Assembly: GCA_022539475.1 (NCBI GenBank)
Contig: VCMS01000034.1
Coordinates: 124,001-188,000, forward strand
Direction: 5' to 3'
DNA: 64,000 nt
Origin: Gracilaria domingensis
Lineage: Eukaryota > Rhodophyta > Florideophyceae > Gracilariales > Gracilariaceae
Made by a program: the position numbers and the translations under genes. Of the stretch, positions 31,091 through 40,436 are shown piece after piece (the stretch's first letter is position 1; every line of letters starts with the position of its first letter). Below the pieces are notes generated by a model. It did not search any database and was not told the DNA's origin. It saw only the letters and a program-made list of their open reading frames with translations.

Positions 31091-32797
31091 ATGCGTCGCA
31101 GACGTGTGAAGCCTCTGCTAGCGCGCCCGAAGTCATCGCACCAAAGTCCACTCCGTCGGCAAAGCGCACCCGCCAAGCTCCCCATACAGTCAACTCCCGC
31201 CCCCCGTCCGCATCTACGCGTACGCGCGCCGCAGCGCCATCCACACATCGAAGTACACGAGCCGGACCCAATTGACACACCCGTCTTCTCCACCCCGCGT
31301 CCAGCCCGGAAGCGTCGCGTGTCAGAGACTCCTATCAGACCGCATCGTGTTTCAGAGTCGCCGTTACCGTCTGCCGAGCACCCACCAGCCGCTGAACCGA
31401 CAGTGCAGGGAACTGTCGATGTGATTGCTTCACCATCATTGACTAAGCGAGCGCGCGTACGATATTCGCCGAGCTTTAATGCTTTGCGGTCGGGGCGAGC
31501 AGGTGACGCGGGTGCGTCGGGCTCCCCAGTGCACAACTCAGCATTGCTAGCGTCGCCTGGTTTGTTGTCAGCACATATTCCATTGACTGTTGAGAGCGTG
31601 TTTTCAAGCGGTGAAAATGCCTCCCATGCCCCCACAACGTATGCTACGCAGCGTCGGATATCCTTTGGAGCAACAGCAGAGCGGCAGTCACCGGATAAGG
31701 GTGCGCAACCTGGTTCGCATTCGCAGTCACAGACAAAGCGCGCTTCATACGAATCTGCTCGAAGTTCTGGTCCATCTCACGGCAGGTTCCGAGAATCGCA
31801 TCCAGTTCTCTCCCCTGAGCTAACGCAGCGGCATCCTTCACCTGAAGCACCGCAGCAACAGCCGCCATCTGAACAATCGCATCAACAGCCGTCACCAGAG
31901 CCATCACAGCAACCTCTCATTCCCGGGTCGCCATCTAAACAATCGCATCAACAGCCATCACCAGAGCCATCACAGCAACCTCTCAATCCCGGGTCGCCAT
32001 TTTTCCCTCGTTCACTGCACTCTCCTACAACTCCTAACCATGCACATTCTAAACTTTCAACTCCTGCTTCCCAATTTCCGACTTCACCTCAGACATTGCA
32101 GGCATCTCTCCCACCGAAGGCACCCACCAAGTCACCTCCAACTGCAAGAATTCAAGACACGAAGCGTTTTCGCAACTTCACAATATCTCCGTCGGCTGGC
32201 AATAGCATTTGCAGCTGGGGAGGTGAAATTGAGTCTCCGAGCTTAACAGCGCTCAATGTATTTCGAAAACCAAAAGAGCAATCGAACGAAGCACCGCTTC
32301 AGTTACGGGTTCGTTCGCCAGCTAGATGCACGCCGAGTGCGCCGTCACCATCCGTTAGCGACCCGTCTTCAGCTCAAGAAGCAGAGCGAACACCCGTACA
32401 GCTGAGGCGCGACCCTGTCACTACTGCTGACTTTGAACAGCTAATTCCGGAGACGCCTATTCTGAGTGGGAAGAGAGGAGGACGCGAAGTTGAACATGAT
32501 GGCAAAGTCGAACTACAGGCAAAGGAAACAACAGAGGGAAGGGTCGATACAACGGATCATGTACAAGGCGGCGGGGGTATGGGGACGTGGAGAAGCAAGA
32601 ATGGCAATGAAGTAGTAGATGATGATTGTTCCTCCACGCAATCACCGTGTAGCGCAGATTTGATAGACAACAGCACGCAGGAGGCACGAGAAGAAAACAC
32701 AAAGGGGCAAAATGCAGCTGTTTACTGCCGTTCTGTGTTAGTCTCAGTGCCAAGCGGTGCACTACGATCATTCGACAATAGCGAGTCACCACAATAA
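31091..32797 (+). CDS. Pro/Ser/Gln-rich disordered protein
   Basis: 568 residues from an ATG, almost entirely low-complexity and predicted disordered. It is rich in SP and TP sites (for example DTPVFSTPRPARKRRVSETP and QLIPETPILSGKRGG), as in substrates of proline-directed kinases. It has basic patches that could be nuclear localisation signals. A 66-base unit is duplicated in tandem at 31865-31996, encoding two copies of a 22-residue Ser/Gln/Pro segment. The only ordered-looking stretch is near residues 355-400 (FRNFTISPSAGNSICSWGGE). The family is not recognised. It converges on V-ATPase G with 48 bases between stops. Confidence 0.6.
   Translation: MRRRRVKPLLARPKSSHQSPLRRQSAPAKLPIQSTPAPRPHLRVRAPQRHPHIEVHEPDPIDTPVFSTPRPARKRRVSETPIRPHRVSESPLPSAEHPPAAEPTVQGTVDVIASPSLTKRARVRYSPSFNALRSGRAGDAGASGSPVHNSALLASPGLLSAHIPLTVESVFSSGENASHAPTTYATQRRISFGATAERQSPDKGAQPGSHSQSQTKRASYESARSSGPSHGRFRESHPVLSPELTQRHPSPEAPQQQPPSEQSHQQPSPEPSQQPLIPGSPSKQSHQQPSPEPSQQPLNPGSPFFPRSLHSPTTPNHAHSKLSTPASQFPTSPQTLQASLPPKAPTKSPPTARIQDTKRFRNFTISPSAGNSICSWGGEIESPSLTALNVFRKPKEQSNEAPLQLRVRSPARCTPSAPSPSVSDPSSAQEAERTPVQLRRDPVTTADFEQLIPETPILSGKRGGREVEHDGKVELQAKETTEGRVDTTDHVQGGGGMGTWRSKNGNEVVDDDCSSTQSPCSADLIDNSTQEAREENTKGQNAAVYCRSVLVSVPSGALRSFDNSESPQ
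31865..31996 (+). repeat. 66-base in-frame tandem duplication
   Basis: Two nearly identical 66-base units, 31865-31930 and 31931-31996, each beginning CCATCT and ending CCCGGGTCG. They differ at a few positions and preserve the reading frame of the disordered protein. Confidence 0.85.
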
Positions 32798-32845
32798 GCA
32801 AGTTGAATAGAATCATATAGTAAAAGGGCGAAAAGTTTTGTCATT

Positions 32846-33181
32846 CTAAGAAGTGCTAACAGTCTTGACAAAGGCAACGAGCATGTCAACCACCGCCTGC
32901 TTGCTTGCCCTGGCCTCGTTGATAGTCCTTTTGATATTCACCTTCGATTCGGCGGCGATCTGATTGGAGGATTCCTTGGAGGAACCGGCATAGCTCTCCT
33001 TTTGAGCTTGATACTCGGATTCCTTGTTCGAGCGATATTCGTTGATTTCGGCGTCGGCTTCTGAGGCGGCTTGCTTGAGGCGGGCGTCGCGCTCCTTGCG
33101 CGCGGTTTCGATGAGCTTCTTGGCCTCCTCTTCGGCCTCAAGGAGGGTCTGAATGGTCTCGGCGGGCTTTTCGGCAGACAT
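32846..33181 (-). CDS. VMA10: V-type proton ATPase subunit G
   Basis: 111 residues, the family size. The N-terminal half is the conserved helix (IQTLLEAEEEAKKLIETARK, then ERDARLKQAASEADAEI), followed by a long charged coiled coil. Subunit G pairs with subunit E in the peripheral stalk that ties the V1 sector to the vacuolar membrane sector. The frame is open further upstream, but the ATG at 33181 matches the family start. Confidence 0.93.
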   Translation of the reverse strand: MSAEKPAETIQTLLEAEEEAKKLIETARKERDARLKQAASEADAEINEYRSNKESEYQAQKESYAGSSKESSNQIAAESKVNIKRTINEARASKQAVVDMLVAFVKTVSTS

Positions 33182-33641
33182 TTTGACGGATGGCTTGGGG
33201 TTGAGTTCGAGAATCGAGGCGTGGCGCGATGAGAACGAGGAGGGGATGCGCTTTTCAGTTACAGGCGGAGTCAGGATGGTGACATCCTTTTCTGTGTGGC
33301 GTTTGAAACGCAGCACACCGATGCCAGTCGTGCAGAAAAAACGGAACGCGAACCGAAATGTACAGACGTTGATTCGCGTGTACGCGTGTACGCGTGTACG
33401 CGTCCGCTCTTGCGCACCATCGAAGTGTTCTCGCTTCGAGACTCGCCCAGACGGCGTGGTATGCAATCACCTGGAGCAGATACGTACCTGTCGGGACCAA
33501 GGAGGATACGCCGACTTTCCGTTTTCCTGCAACATACAAGTTGAGCCTTCCACTTCACGCGACGCCTTCTTCCACCCACCGTCCGCAGACGCCGTCCTCC
33601 CCACGCCCCACGCCCCACGCCCCACGCCCCGCCCAGCCGCC
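33182..33641. promoter_or_regulatory. divergent upstream region with short tandem repeats
   Basis: 460 bases between V-ATPase G and the eIF4E-binding-like gene. It holds an 8-base unit CGTGTACG repeated about three times near 33376-33401. A CCCCACG-type 7-base unit is repeated about four times near 33600-33630, directly before the ATG of the right-hand gene. The region must carry both promoters. Confidence 0.5.
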
Positions 33642-34430
33642 ATGTCTACCGCCGACGCACCGCGCCGCTGCTACACGCGCGAGAGCCTTCTCGCGCTGCG
33701 CCACACCCGCCAGCTCCCACCGCATCTAACGCGGCGCTCCGCCGCCTTTCTCCCGCCCGCACAGGCCTCCAACCCAAACCCGCCCATCCGGCGTCCGTCC
33801 CCACCGCCGTCTCCTCCCCCCGGCTTCGCGCACGTTCAGCTCCCATTGCATCCGTCTCCGCCACGTTCTCCATCGCCACCGCCTCCCGAAGATCGCGTCC
33901 GTCTCCGCATCGCGCGCGCGCCGTACATGCCGGATAACTTTGCCGCTCGCATTGCGTTTCATTCTCGACCCACGCCGTCGGCCTCACCTCTTACATCGCA
34001 AGAAATCGACGCCCTGTTTGACACCTCCTCATCATCTCCGTTTGAGAATTTCACAGATCGCCTTATCGGCTCGAACAACGCCACGCATGGCGTGGCAAGG
34101 TTCACACATTTCCGCCAGATAGAGCCTCGACATCAACCGATCCCTGCCACGCAGGTTGTCGAGTCCTCCAAGCCGCCGCAGCCGCCGGATGATCAGCTTG
34201 ACGACTCGGTCCTTGCGTTCTTCGAAGCCGTGCGGGCACGTGCGAGGAATAAGCAACCTGAAGACTCGTATGTCTTCCATGAACATGTCTCACGTGATTC
34301 CCACTCTGTGCCGAATACGCTCACGAATGCGCACAAGGTTGCACCGGCTCAACACAACCAGGCTGCCCAGTCTCAATCCATTGATCTGCAAAACTGGTTC
34401 GCTCGTCTCGCACAACAAGCTATGCAGTGA
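33642..34430 (+). CDS. disordered protein with an eIF4E-binding motif (possible 4E-T/4E-BP-like translational regulator)
   Basis: 262 residues. Near the N-terminus is CYTRESLLALR, a perfect Y-x4-L-hydrophobic eIF4E-binding motif followed by basic residues, closest to the YT(R/K)xxLLxLR form of 4E-T and Cup. The middle is Pro/Ser/Arg-rich. Two short ordered segments follow (PLTSQEIDALFD and DDSVLAFFEAVRARARN), and the tail ends LQNWFARLAQQAMQ. The composition fits a translational repressor, but only the motif supports this. ATG 33642 is the first methionine after the repeat-rich leader. Confidence 0.5.
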   Translation: MSTADAPRRCYTRESLLALRHTRQLPPHLTRRSAAFLPPAQASNPNPPIRRPSPPPSPPPGFAHVQLPLHPSPPRSPSPPPPEDRVRLRIARAPYMPDNFAARIAFHSRPTPSASPLTSQEIDALFDTSSSSPFENFTDRLIGSNNATHGVARFTHFRQIEPRHQPIPATQVVESSKPPQPPDDQLDDSVLAFFEAVRARARNKQPEDSYVFHEHVSRDSHSVPNTLTNAHKVAPAQHNQAAQSQSIDLQNWFARLAQQAMQ

Positions 34431-34858
34431 ATGCATGCTGTGTCTTCCTCGCCATTGTCAACCTCTCAAATCTAACTCTGCTTATCGCCGCGGTCCTTGG
34501 TATCCGAGATACCGCCAAATCCATTGCCATGTTCTTGGAGCCGTGAATTCTCTTGTATCAATACCTACAATGTATCAACTTCAGTACAGTAAACCGTCAC
34601 ACTCAAAACCCTTCGATTTCTGACTCCGAGCTGATGATTCGTCCACATTGCATACCGTGCTCTTTACTCTTACGTACTCAGGGGAATCTGCTATGCTCAC
34701 GTCAAAACTTGTTATGGACAGCTTTGCTGGTGGCCTGGCAAGCCGATTTACACATTTCGCTTTCCATTTTCTTTATCATCAACTATGAAAAACTACGTTC
34801 TTGTGCAACATTTTCGTACATTAGTAACTCTTGCTAATAGGGAATCAGATTCCTTTAG
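34431..34858. other. intergenic, no gene seen
   Basis: 430 bases between convergent genes; AT-rich towards the right, holding the 3' ends of both transcripts. No feature recognised. Confidence 0.5.
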
Positions 34859-37153
34859 CTACTTGAAGAAAGCGTTTATGGACAAGACACCAACCACACC
34901 AAGCAACAATTGCATTGGTACTCCAAAGATGACCCAGTCCATGAATGTATAGCCGCCAGGACCATGCACCATAAGATTTGTTTGGTACCCAATCGGTGTG
35001 GAGAAACTTGCAGAAGCACCAATCATCAGCGTATATACCGTTGCCAGAGCGTTTATGTTGGTGTCATCTGACTTCAAAATGTTGCTAATCACAGGAAACA
35101 TAAGAGATACAGCCGCGTTGTTTGTGATTACTGATGATAGCAGCGCGGTTCCAACATATATGCCGAACAGCAGACCAAGATTTCCGATAGGTCTGAAGAT
35201 GTCCACGATGAAGTTTGCTAGTTGTTCTGCAGCTCCGGTGTCTTCCATACCATTTGATATACCGAAACTTGCCGCAATGGTGATAATGACGGACATGTCA
35301 ACCGCTCTCGCAGCGTTTGTAAGTGAGAGGCATCCCGTAGCAATCAGTAGGAATGACGCACCAGACGCTGCACTCATGAGCGGTATCACATCGGCTGTGG
35401 CTAGTGATACCATTGTGACAGCGATACTAGCTGCGATTAGCATGTGCAGTCGATCTTCTCTGGGCGGTTGTGAGCCAGAAACTTCAGATACCAACGCAAA
35501 GTTGGAGTCCTTTCCAAACCTAAGCGTGAATTCGGATCCAGTTTCGACAAGTAGAGTATCTCCTGCCCTCAAGTTAATGTCGGCAATTTTCTCCTTCACG
35601 TGTTCTCCCTGTCTATGAACGGCAATGATAGCAGCTTGGAAACGTGATCGGAACTTGGATTCCTTCGCCGTCTTACCAACAAGCATGGAGGAAGCCGCAA
35701 TAACCAGCTCGACCAATCTACGATGATGACGCTCGATCTTCATCTTTTGTGATTGACCAGTTGCAGGAACAAGCCCTGGGATGTGATACAGCTCTGTGAC
35801 AGTTTCTACAACACCCGCAAATAGCAGGGTATCTCCTGCTTCAATCTTTGTGTCTGGGGCGACAGCGGGAATGAGGGTACCATCGGCACGGGTCACCTCC
35901 ACCAGATAAAGACCTTGGAGATGACGCAGACCGGCCTCCTGCACGGTGTCACCAACAATAGGTGATCGTTGCTGCACGAGCAACGCGACAGTGTATTCTC
36001 GAGGATTGCGAATGATTGAATCAACACCGGTCTGTCCCTTATCGCGCAGCAAGCAGCGAGAGAAAACCACCATATAGATTATGCCCGTGACGAGCATGAG
36101 CGCACCAACCGGAGTAATACCAAAAATTGGGAGGCCCTTTCCAACACCATCCTCAGTACCGTCAACGGTTCCTAGAATCCTTGTCTTGATTGCGAGGCCA
36201 TTAACGACAAGATTGGTACTAGTACCAAGCAATGTGAGCGTGCCTCCAAGAATGGCGGCGTCGTTAAGTGGCATGAGAAGTTTAGATATGGGGAAGTTAG
36301 CACGGCGCGACCAGGATTGTACAACTGGAATAAGCATGGCTACCACAGGGGTGTTGTTGAGAAAGGCCGAAATGAGAGCGACAGGAATCATGACGCGCAG
36401 CTGAGCCTCCCACAAATCTGGGCTTGCCCACACGCGGACAAGGAGTAGACGGACGGAGGTTCTCTGTATGCCTTCTGCAACAATGAAGAGAATGGCAACT
36501 GACATGACGCCTGTGTTGGAAAAGCCTTCAATTCCGCGCGCGGGAGAGACGATGTTGAGGACGAGCATTAGGGTGAGGCCGAGCATCATGGACACGGCGG
36601 TCGGGAGCGCGTTAGTGATGAGTAAGCAGAGGGTGATGGAGAGAATGGCAAAAGCGGTCCAGGCCTGCCATGAGAGCGGCTTGAAGGCGAAGATGCCCAG
36701 CATTGCCAGACCAATGGCAATGAAGAGCATGAAGAGCAGAATGCCCCAATTGCGCTTGACGAAACGCAGCAGCCACTTGCCAATCGCGGTGGAGAAACCA
36801 AAGTCTTTGCGCAGGTCGGAGAATTTGGGGTTGTACTTTGCGGGGTTGCCGTAGTAGTACGGGTTATCGACGCTGGTGCTGGATCGCGGGTTGGGCAGCG
36901 GCGGCGGCGGCGGCACCTTCGGCGGGTCGTCGGTCTGTAGCGCGCCCTCCATGAACTCCTTCTCGGAGATGGACTTGTCGGGATTTGCCTCGGGCTGGTC
37001 GGGGATGGCGATGACCTGAAAGTCGATGTTGCCCGACGAAATCGGGCGCGAGAGCGGCGAGCGGTGGCGCGACGACAGGCGGCGGCTGGAGGCCTCGGGC
37101 TCATTGGGCGGCGTGGTGGTGGCAGCGGCGGAGCTGCCGCGACGGTGCGCCAT
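34859..37153 (-). CDS. SLC13/SAC1-like sodium-anion transporter with two RCK_C domains (copy A)
   Basis: 764 residues. A Pro/Ser-rich cytoplasmic N-terminus of about 150 residues precedes two blocks of membrane helices. The SLC13-type signatures LISAFLNNTPVVAMLIPVVQ and LTLLGTSTNLVVNGLA are in the first block. Between the blocks lie two TrkA-C/RCK_C regulatory domains: VGDTVQEAGLRHLQGLYLVE, and VGKTAKESKFRSRFQAAIIA with its GDTLLVETG. The second block contains SSVITNNAAVSLMFPV. The architecture matches algal SAC1/SLT proteins, which take up or sense sulfate; other anions are possible. The first part of the gene lies in a GC-rich island, the rest does not. Confidence 0.85.
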   Translation of the reverse strand: MAHRRGSSAAATTTPPNEPEASSRRLSSRHRSPLSRPISSGNIDFQVIAIPDQPEANPDKSISEKEFMEGALQTDDPPKVPPPPPLPNPRSSTSVDNPYYYGNPAKYNPKFSDLRKDFGFSTAIGKWLLRFVKRNWGILLFMLFIAIGLAMLGIFAFKPLSWQAWTAFAILSITLCLLITNALPTAVSMMLGLTLMLVLNIVSPARGIEGFSNTGVMSVAILFIVAEGIQRTSVRLLLVRVWASPDLWEAQLRVMIPVALISAFLNNTPVVAMLIPVVQSWSRRANFPISKLLMPLNDAAILGGTLTLLGTSTNLVVNGLAIKTRILGTVDGTEDGVGKGLPIFGITPVGALMLVTGIIYMVVFSRCLLRDKGQTGVDSIIRNPREYTVALLVQQRSPIVGDTVQEAGLRHLQGLYLVEVTRADGTLIPAVAPDTKIEAGDTLLFAGVVETVTELYHIPGLVPATGQSQKMKIERHHRRLVELVIAASSMLVGKTAKESKFRSRFQAAIIAVHRQGEHVKEKIADINLRAGDTLLVETGSEFTLRFGKDSNFALVSEVSGSQPPREDRLHMLIAASIAVTMVSLATADVIPLMSAASGASFLLIATGCLSLTNAARAVDMSVIITIAASFGISNGMEDTGAAEQLANFIVDIFRPIGNLGLLFGIYVGTALLSSVITNNAAVSLMFPVISNILKSDDTNINALATVYTLMIGASASFSTPIGYQTNLMVHGPGGYTFMDWVIFGVPMQLLLGVVGVLSINAFFK

Positions 37154-37370
37154 GACGCGCGGCTGGGCGACGGTGCTGGCGGGGGGCGCGGAGCGCAAGG
37201 TAGGGGGCGCGGGGAGGGGCGGGGGAGGTGGTGGCGCGAGGACGCGCTATCTGCGCGCGCGGCGGGCGCACAGCGGCGCCAAAGACGCGCGGCGCACTAG
37301 GGCGCACAGCTCAGCAGCGAGTGTAAGGGGCGCCGCTCGCTTCGCGGCGAATGCAGCGGGCCCACGTCGC

Positions 37371-39605
37371 TCAGCTGTGCAGCGCGTGCACGGCGAGCAC
37401 GCCCACGGCGCCCAGCGCGAGCTGCAGCGGCGCGCCGAAGCGCAGCCAGTCGGCGACGCGGTAGCCGCCCGGGCCGTGCACCATCAGGTTGGTCTGGTAG
37501 CCGATGGGCGTGGCGAAGCACGCCGACGCGCCGATCATCAGCGTGTACAGCGCCGCCGCCGCGCTCACGCGCCGCCGCCGCACCACGTGCCGCACCACCG
37601 GGAACACCAGCGTCACCGCCGCGTTGTTCGTGATCACCGACGACAGCACCGCCGTGCCCGCGTACACGCCGAACAGCAGCCCCAGCGTGCCGCCGCGCGC
37701 GCACACCCCCACCAGCGCGTCCGCCATGCGCTCGGCCGCCCCGCTGTCCTCCAGCCCGTTGGACACCCCGAAGCTGGCCGCGATCGTCACCACCACCGCC
37801 ATGTCCACCGCCTGCCCTGCGTTGCCCACGCTCATGCACCCGCTCGCGATCATCACCACCGCCGCCGTGCTGGCCGCCGTCACCAGCGGCGCCGCCCCGC
37901 TGGCCGCCGCCCCCACCATGCCCACCGCGATCGCCGCCGCGATCGCCATGTGCGCCGCGTCTTCGCGCGGCGGCTGCGACCGCGACACCTCCGACACCAG
38001 CGCGAAGTTGGAGTCCTTTCCGAACCGCTGCGCAAACTCCGCCCCCGCCTCCACCAGCAGCGTGTCGCCGGCTCTCAGCCGGATGTCCGCGATTCTCTGC
38101 TTCACGTGCACGCCCTGTCGGTGAACCGCGATGATGGCCGCGGAGAACCGCGACCGAAACTTCGATTCCTTGGCCGTTCTGCCCACCAGCGCCGACGTTG
38201 CGCCGATCACCAGTTCCACCAGCCGCCGTCGGTGTCGTTCAATCTTCATTTTCTGCGACTGCCCCGTTGCAGGCACCAGTCCTTGGATGTGATACAGTTC
38301 GCGCACCGTGTCCACCACGCCGGCAAACAGCAAAGTGTCCCCTTCCAGAATCAGCGTGTCGGGCGCGACTGCGGGCATCACCGATCCATCTGCACGCGTC
38401 ACTTCAACCAAGAACAAGCCGCTTAGATTTCGCAGGCCCGCCTCCTCCACGGTTTCGCCTACGACCGGTGAGTGTCCTTGCACCAACAGAGCCACTGTGT
38501 ATTCTCGTGGGTTGTTAATCATCGCACCTACGCCGGTCTTTCCGCGGTCAGGAAGCAGCCAGTGAGAAAACACGAGCATGTATATCACTCCCGTCAACAG
38601 TACCACTAAACCAATGGGCGTGATGCCAAAAAGCGGCAGTCCGATCCCACTTCCCTTTTCGTCCACCCCGAGTATCTTACTCTTGACAGCCAGCCCACTC
38701 ACAACCAGGTTTGTGCTCGTTCCAAGCAATGTCACAGTTCCGCCGAGCACCGCTGCGTTGCTGAGCGGCATCAGCAGCTTTGACACTGGTATGTTTGCTC
38801 GTCTGCTCCACGACTGCACCACCGGTATGAGCATGGCAACCACCGGCGTATTGTTGAGAAACGCCGAAATGATAGCCACAGGAAGCATAACGCGTAACTG
38901 CGCCACCCATATACGCTGCGGTTTGCCAAGCAGCACGCGAAAGATTGGTAGCAGCACCGACGTGCGCTGAATCCCATCGGCCACAATGAAAAGAATAGCG
39001 ACTGACAGTACACCCACATTTGAAAAGCCCTCTGCTGCGCGCTCGGGCGTCACAATATCAAACGCGAGCATCAGAGTGAGACCAAGGAGCATGGAGAGCA
39101 CGGTAGAAAACATATTGGATAACAGAACGCCCAGAGTTATCGACAAGATGATGACAGACACCCATGCCTTCCAGCCGAGGTCATGGAACGTTATCCAAAC
39201 CATTAGAGTGAAGCCGATGAGCGCAGCGATGCCAGAGAATAGAACCTTCCATCGTTGTCGTAGTAGGTCCAAAGTTCCTGTCGTTGTAGAACTTTGCATA
39301 CGAGCCTCGTGTTGTGGCAAGGATATGGCGCCATAGTGAGCGTCCTTTACCCTCTTGACCTTGCGCGGAGAAGTTTGGGCAGAGGTGACGGGAGACGGCA
39401 GACTGGGTTGGGGCGAAATGGTGAGGACCGAATCTAAGTGAGGGATTTGAAGCGCTGTGCACACAAACTGATCTTCGCTGACGATTGCGTGCGACGGAGA
39501 TTCAGGGAGATCTGGGATGCATATGATGCGGCAGTCGATTTTGTCATCACTGTGAAACGCGGCGCGTTCAGGGCTTTGGCGACGAGACTGCCTCTGATCC
39601 GTCAT
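37371..39605 (-). CDS. SLC13/SAC1-like sodium-anion transporter with two RCK_C domains (copy B)
   Basis: 744 residues, a tandem paralogue of the downstream gene with 217 bases between them. The order is the same: soluble N-terminus, LISAFLNNTPVVAMLIPVVQ (with an Ile first here), VTLLGTSTNLVVSGLAVKSK, two RCK_C domains (VGETVEEAGLRNLSGLFLVE and VGRTAKESKFRSRFSAAIIA), and SSVITNNAAVTLVFPVV. The last 300 codons use almost only G or C at third positions and run in Ala/Gly/Val, whereas the first half has the ordinary composition. ATG 39605 is chosen over an upstream TTG. Probably a plasma-membrane or tonoplast sulfate or other anion carrier. Confidence 0.85.
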   Translation of the reverse strand: MTDQRQSRRQSPERAAFHSDDKIDCRIICIPDLPESPSHAIVSEDQFVCTALQIPHLDSVLTISPQPSLPSPVTSAQTSPRKVKRVKDAHYGAISLPQHEARMQSSTTTGTLDLLRQRWKVLFSGIAALIGFTLMVWITFHDLGWKAWVSVIILSITLGVLLSNMFSTVLSMLLGLTLMLAFDIVTPERAAEGFSNVGVLSVAILFIVADGIQRTSVLLPIFRVLLGKPQRIWVAQLRVMLPVAIISAFLNNTPVVAMLIPVVQSWSRRANIPVSKLLMPLSNAAVLGGTVTLLGTSTNLVVSGLAVKSKILGVDEKGSGIGLPLFGITPIGLVVLLTGVIYMLVFSHWLLPDRGKTGVGAMINNPREYTVALLVQGHSPVVGETVEEAGLRNLSGLFLVEVTRADGSVMPAVAPDTLILEGDTLLFAGVVDTVRELYHIQGLVPATGQSQKMKIERHRRRLVELVIGATSALVGRTAKESKFRSRFSAAIIAVHRQGVHVKQRIADIRLRAGDTLLVEAGAEFAQRFGKDSNFALVSEVSRSQPPREDAAHMAIAAAIAVGMVGAAASGAAPLVTAASTAAVVMIASGCMSVGNAGQAVDMAVVVTIAASFGVSNGLEDSGAAERMADALVGVCARGGTLGLLFGVYAGTAVLSSVITNNAAVTLVFPVVRHVVRRRRVSAAAALYTLMIGASACFATPIGYQTNLMVHGPGGYRVADWLRFGAPLQLALGAVGVLAVHALHS

Positions 39606-40436
39606 TGTAGCCCGGACTGGAGATAACGAGCGAGGTCGCGGCTCTCGCTGGAAGCTTGTGAGCGAGCGCCTAAGTTGGACAAGAGTAGACAAGACGAGAG
39701 GTCGCGTGAGGAATGGAATAGAAACCAGCAACTCTAGGAATGATTGTGCTCACGTGACGTGTATTTGATCTTTGGGTGTGGACAGCTTTATACCGATTGG
39801 AGCAATATCACGATCCTCAGCCCGAAATTTGCGCAAGACTGATCCTCCACTCTTTCCGCCCTAGCTAGAGACTGTCACTGCCTTCGAGTATCATCTAGAC
39901 GCGTTTGGAAGCTGTGAACGTTTATTTTTTCTCTTTCGCTGCCAAGCGGTTGGCCAGCGTTTTTCTTCAAGCTTGGGGAAAAAGGTTAGTCCCGTACAAC
40001 GATGAGCGGATGACGTGTCGGGCCTTATTTATCAACGGGAGATTAGTGTTTTTGGTATACTTTCATGGACACAACCGTTCTAAACGAAATAGCGTGGTTC
40101 ATCGCTAAGAACCGTTAAGCACAGGCAGTCTGAATTCCACCCAAGTCATGTTTACCTTTCCGAGAAAACAGGCATGTTCGTTGGGATGATAACATTATCG
40201 GGACACAACCCTTGTAAACGAAATAGCGTGGTTCATCGCTAAGAACTGTTATACACATGCAGTCTGAATTCCACCCGAGTCGGGTTTACTTTTCCGAGGA
40301 AACAGTTGTGTTCGTTGGAATGATAATATTATCATGATATATGTCAGAGTACCTGCCCTCACGTCTTCATTATAGAAACTTATAGATCCCTGTCGTCGAA
40401 TGCCCCCCAATTAGCTTTCTGTGAAACATGCTGGTA
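39606..40436. other. intergenic with a 133-base tandem duplication
   Basis: 830 bases between the copy-B start and the end of the VTC1-like gene. No gene is visible. Its main feature is the direct repeat at 40067-40333. Confidence 0.5.
40067..40333 (+). repeat. two tandem copies of a 133-base unit
   Basis: Unit 1 is 40067-40199 and unit 2 is 40201-40333. Both begin GGACACAACC, share AAACGAAATAGCGTGGTTCA, AGTCTGAATTCCACCC and TGTTCGTTGG, and end at ATTATC. They differ by roughly fifteen substitutions. Each contains the small inverted repeat TAGCG-8-CGCTA. The units are not coding. Confidence 0.9.

Noticed and set aside
40067-40333. CRISPR array
   Set aside because: There are only two long units, without spacer structure, in a eukaryotic nuclear context.
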